The notes beneath the pieces were generated by a model. The model had not been told where the DNA came from. It did not search any database and saw only the letters and a program-made list of their open reading frames with translations. A DNA stretch of 64,000 bases, taken from the NCBI RefSeq assembly GCF_019968905.1, contig NZ_CP079946.1, forward strand, positions 434,001 through 498,000. The letters run 5' to 3'. This document shows, piece after piece, positions 61,017 to 64,000 of this stretch (within the stretch, counting starts at the first letter, position 1; each line of letters starts with the position of its first letter). Made by a program: the position numbers and the translations under genes. The stretch comes from Corallococcus sp. EGB (GTDB lineage Bacteria; Myxococcota; Myxococcia; Myxococcales; Myxococcaceae).

Positions 61017-62828
61017 ATGCGTTTTTGCCGACATCTTCTTGTGCTGGTTGCCCTACTACAGGCAACTGCCTGCTTGGAAATTCCCACACTGGAATCTCCA
61101 AGACTTACCGATGGTGGAAGCGAAACAGAAACATCTGTCCGCATTGACTGGGTGTCGCCAGAGACGAACTCCTATACCAATAGCCACGTTTTGATCAGGG
61201 TAGATGTTGCTGGCTCCAAGCCAGAGCGTTTGGAGTTGCTCGTGGACGGAGTTGTTGTTGCTCCGCTGTCGGCATCTTCTGAACTCCAGTTCGAAACCTG
61301 GACGCTTTCAGAGGGACCCCATGCGTTCACTGTGCGAGCGATTTTGGGAACGCATACCTTTGTGAGTTCGGAGCGAAGCATCAACGTCGACCGGACTCGT
61401 CCCAAGATAATTGATCAGACGCCCCTGAGCGGGGCGTTCCAGGTACTGGTAGACGCAGCGATTCAGGCAACCTTCTCGGAGCCGCTCAGGAGGGAGTCTG
61501 TCAGTGGGCAGTCCATTCACTTGCAAATGGATTCAGGGGATTTGGCTGCTGACATCGTGCTCTCCGAAGACGGAAAGGTGCTGACACTCGTACCTGGCAC
61601 ACCATTGCCCGTGGGAAAGTTGTTCTCTGTCGTTATTGATCCTGCGGTGACGGATTTGGCTGGGAACCCCCTGGACTCCTTGTCTCAGAAGTGGAGTTGG
61701 CACGTCCCGTCCTACTTGCTTCTGGGGGAGCCCCTATTTTATGGGAAATTCGAAAACAGTGGCGTTTTTGCATCATCCATTCGTGTTGGAAGGGATTCTC
61801 GGCCGATTGTGGCATGGATGCAGCATGGCTTGGTTCATGTGAGAGGTTGGACGGGCGAACATTGGGATTCCCTTGGCGGCCCCTTGAATGGTGATCCGAG
61901 TGGTGTGGCATGGACAAGCGTCTTGGATATAGACTCCGAAGGACGTCCTCTCGTTGCCTGGATTGAAACAGAGTTGGATAATTCCAATCGTCTTTATGTC
62001 CGGCGATGGACCGGCCTGACTTGGGAGTCCATGGGAAGCTTCTTGGTTCCAACCTTGAATCAGGGGCGCATGAACTGGCTGCAAGTCAATGCAACGATAG
62101 GGCAGGCTCCGGTCGTCGCCTGGATTGAAGATAGTTCGACTCAGTATCAAATGGTTTTCCGCCAATGGAACGGGACAGGATGGGAGTCACGAATAGCGCC
62201 ACTCCCTCTGCAGAAGGAGCGGCGGCTATTTAGCTATGACTATACGTCCTTCGAGTTGGATGCGATGGGGAAGCCTGTTGTTGTATATAGTGAGTGGCAA
62301 TCGAGTGCGTATGTGGGGCGGGTTTGGCGGTGGTCAGGGGGCGCATGGGAAGATATTTCGCCAAACACCAAAGATGTTGTGTGGGTTCATGCCATTGATG
62401 CCAGCGGTGATGTGCTTGTGGGGGTGAGGACCCTTGTGGGTGGCGTCTGGCGAACGATGGTCAAGAAATATGTTGGTGGTGGTTGGTTGTCCTTGGGAGA
62501 GCCCCTTGAGAGCATCCCGGGCGGTAATGATGAGATACCTGTCGAGTCCATCGCCTTGGACTCACAAGGTCGGCCAGTGGTGTTCATCAGCGAGTTGCTA
62601 TCGGATTCTGATCCGCTTTCTCGTGTAGGTCAGGCGTGGCGATGGAATGGAAGCCGCTGGGAAGCCATAGGAGGTGTCCTCACTGCGCTCCCAGGCAAGT
62701 TCATCCACGGACGCCCGTCCTTCGCGTTGACGGCTGACGATGTGCCTATCGTTGCGTGGACGGAGCAGTTTTATCCTGCCGAATCCCATGTTTTTTCGGC
62801 CATTCACGTCTTCCGCCCCAACGACTGA
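61017..62828 (+). CDS. Lower-GC lipoprotein with Ig-like and beta-propeller repeats
   Basis: A 603-residue lipoprotein (lipobox LQATAC). Residues 40-130 are an Ig-like unit, 130-220 a SbsA/Big_5-type domain (DQTPLSGAFQVLVDAAIQATFSEPL), and 230-600 six or so blades of the form 'RPIVAWMQHGLVHVRGWTGEHW', for example GRPLVAWIETELDNSNRLYVRRWTGLTW. It is likely an outer surface protein of unknown role. GGTGAG precedes the ATG. GC is well below the window (31 of 60 bases at 61141-61200), and rare A/T-ending codons are common, which suggests late arrival or relaxed selection. Confidence 0.7.
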   Translation: MRFCRHLLVLVALLQATACLEIPTLESPRLTDGGSETETSVRIDWVSPETNSYTNSHVLIRVDVAGSKPERLELLVDGVVVAPLSASSELQFETWTLSEGPHAFTVRAILGTHTFVSSERSINVDRTRPKIIDQTPLSGAFQVLVDAAIQATFSEPLRRESVSGQSIHLQMDSGDLAADIVLSEDGKVLTLVPGTPLPVGKLFSVVIDPAVTDLAGNPLDSLSQKWSWHVPSYLLLGEPLFYGKFENSGVFASSIRVGRDSRPIVAWMQHGLVHVRGWTGEHWDSLGGPLNGDPSGVAWTSVLDIDSEGRPLVAWIETELDNSNRLYVRRWTGLTWESMGSFLVPTLNQGRMNWLQVNATIGQAPVVAWIEDSSTQYQMVFRQWNGTGWESRIAPLPLQKERRLFSYDYTSFELDAMGKPVVVYSEWQSSAYVGRVWRWSGGAWEDISPNTKDVVWVHAIDASGDVLVGVRTLVGGVWRTMVKKYVGGGWLSLGEPLESIPGGNDEIPVESIALDSQGRPVVFISELLSDSDPLSRVGQAWRWNGSRWEAIGGVLTALPGKFIHGRPSFALTADDVPIVAWTEQFYPAESHVFSAIHVFRPND

Positions 62829-63030
62829 AACCGGCACACCTGGGGGCGGATGTAGCCCCCACCCCCAGTCCCTCCGCGCACCTACACTGTCGTCCGCTGT
62901 GCCCCTGTCGCACAGCGGACACAGGACCTACCCTGGAAGCCGTCCAGGGAAATCTGGCGAGAACGGGCGCTTTTTGCTGGACGTGCTTAGATTCACTCCG
63001 CCCCTCCCGTGCATGCGAGGCCTCTGCTCC

Positions 63031-63498
63031 ATGAAGAACGCGGTCCTGACATCTCCAGAGGGTGAGCCAACCGCGAGCGGTGGGCCCGCTCCCGTGAACT
63101 CCAAGCAGCGCGTCCTCGTCGTCGACGACTTCGACGACGCCCGCGAGATGTACGCCGAATACCTGGAATTCTGCGGGTTTGAGGTGGACACCGCCAAGAA
63201 CGGCCTGGAGGCCGTGGAGAAGGCCCAGGAGGGTGAGCCGGACATCATCCTCATGGACCTGTCCCTCCCCGTCATGGATGGCTGGGAGGCGACGCGGCGC
63301 ATCAAGCAGGACACCCGCACCCGCGACATCCCCGTGATGGCCCTCACCGGCCACGTGCTCGCCGGCAACGCCGAGCACGCCCTGTCCGTGGGCGCCGACG
63401 AGTTCGTCGCCAAGCCCTGCCTGCCCCAGGACCTGGAGAACAAGATCCGCAACATGCTCAAACCCAGCAAGGCGAAGCCGCGCTCGGGTCAGGAGTAA
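63031..63498 (+). CDS. Response regulator receiver protein
   Basis: A 155-residue single receiver domain. After a Pro/Gly-rich lead, the domain starts RVLVVDDFDDAREM. The phosphoacceptor is the Asp in IILMDLSLPVMDGWE; the Thr is in MALTGHVLAG and the Lys in FVAKPCLPQDL. No output domain. It probably moves a signal between kinases or to another protein. A Ser/Thr kinase gene follows 119 bases on. The ATG at 63031 is chosen; 63013 is possible. Confidence 0.85.
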   Translation: MKNAVLTSPEGEPTASGGPAPVNSKQRVLVVDDFDDAREMYAEYLEFCGFEVDTAKNGLEAVEKAQEGEPDIILMDLSLPVMDGWEATRRIKQDTRTRDIPVMALTGHVLAGNAEHALSVGADEFVAKPCLPQDLENKIRNMLKPSKAKPRSGQE

Positions 63499-63617
63499 CC
63501 CAGGCTGTGGCCCGGCAGTGTCCAGGGGTGGACACTCGGGTGCGGCACCCTGCGCCGGGTGGGGCTCCCGCGGGCCCCCGGGTTGACCCCTGGACGCGGG
63601 AAACGTAGGCAATCCTG

Positions 63618-64000
63618 GTGGGCTCTCCCGCCTCGTCCCCTCCACCCGACGCGTGGACTCCTCCCGAGGAGTTCGATGAGTACCGCATCGTGCGGCCGCT
63701 CGGACGGGGGCGTACGGGCCGGGTGTACCTGGCGCACGACACGCTCCTGGAGCGCCCGGTCGCGGTGAAGTTCATCCCGGCGCTGGGCTCCAACGCGCTG
63801 GCGCGCTTCCTGGTGGAGGCCCGCGCCGCGGCCCGCATCCAGCACCCCAACGTCGTCACCTTGTACCGGGTGGGACAGCTGGAGGAGCAGCCGTACCTCA
63901 TCTCGGAGTTCATCCGGGGCGTCAGCCTGGATCGGCTGGCCCGGCCGGTGCCCTGGGAGCGCGCGCTGGGCATCGGGCGGGACCTGGCCCGGGGGCTGGG
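63618..64000 (+). CDS. Hanks-type Ser/Thr protein kinase (5' part, cut by window edge)
   Basis: The first 127 residues of a protein kinase; the rest lies outside. From the GTG at 63618 a short Pro/Ser lead is followed by YRIVRPLGRGRTGRVYLAHD (glycine loop), the ATP-binding Lys in VAVKFIP, and the helix C Glu region FLVEARAAARIQHPNV. YLISEFIRG is the hinge. Myxobacteria have very many such kinases. It sits just after a receiver-domain gene, but co-regulation is not shown. Confidence 0.85.
   Translation, partial: MGSPASSPPPDAWTPPEEFDEYRIVRPLGRGRTGRVYLAHDTLLERPVAVKFIPALGSNALARFLVEARAAARIQHPNVVTLYRVGQLEEQPYLISEFIRGVSLDRLARPVPWERALGIGRDLARGL

Overview
The window looks like chromosomal DNA from a fruiting myxobacterium of the Myxococcaceae (Myxococcus/Corallococcus type). 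GC is very high, near 70%. Many products are lipoproteins or secreted proteins. There is an AgmX/PglI-type C-terminal domain, a PEGA-TonB receptor fusion, an LA_2272-type surface repeat protein, response regulators and a Hanks-type kinase. No mobile element, CRISPR array, phage gene or rRNA was seen. The genus is inferred from style, not from a marker gene.

Layout. 1-5.3 kb: end of a response regulator, a LysM/papain-fold hydrolase, a TIGR00300/ArgZ-type enzyme, a beta-propeller protein and a GST. 5.3-16.3 kb: acyl-CoA dehydrogenase, VIT-VWA protein, slipin, an odd tRNA-Lys, a lipoprotein, a methyltransferase, GlgX and a hypothetical protein. 16.5-18.4 kb: a tiny orphan gene and two low-complexity secreted proteins. 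18.4-29.8 kb: a membrane-lipid block (below). 30-43.4 kb: PNPOx-like protein, Tat aldo/keto reductase, surface-repeat protein, alcohol dehydrogenase, S41 peptidase, HPF-like protein, a porin behind an N-terminally short beta-propeller gene, a second aldo/keto reductase and an AgmX-domain protein. 43.4-47.7 kb: an ArsR-SRPBCC pair with an 18-base palindrome over its promoter, a [2Fe-2S]-like protein overlapping pdxA, then surA and a second PpiC lipoprotein. 47.8-64 kb: hydrolase, CBS protein, GIY-YIG nuclease, small membrane proteins, QueE, NudC, FKBP, MFS, GNAT, the PEGA-TonB receptor, HIT protein, two large Ig-like lipoproteins (the second lower in GC), a response regulator and the start of a Ser/Thr kinase.

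The most interesting unit is 18.4-29.8 kb. Five minus-strand genes, overlapping or nearly so and behind one good sigma70-like promoter, encode myo-inositol-phosphate synthase, a PAP2/Aur1-like enzyme, a CDP-alcohol phosphatidyltransferase fused to GtrA, an exported lipocalin-like (AttH/CrtC/Svf1-type) protein and a dual-specificity phosphatase. Together these could make inositol-3-phosphate, phosphatidylinositol phosphate, phosphatidylinositol and then inositol phosphoceramide. A fatty-acid 2-hydroxylase (FA2H/Scs7-like) gene converges on the operon, and two divergent RND/MMPL lipid-exporter paralogs lie beside it. I read this as a bacterial inositol-(sphingo)lipid synthesis and trafficking locus. 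The enzyme families are visible in the sequence; the pathway is inference.
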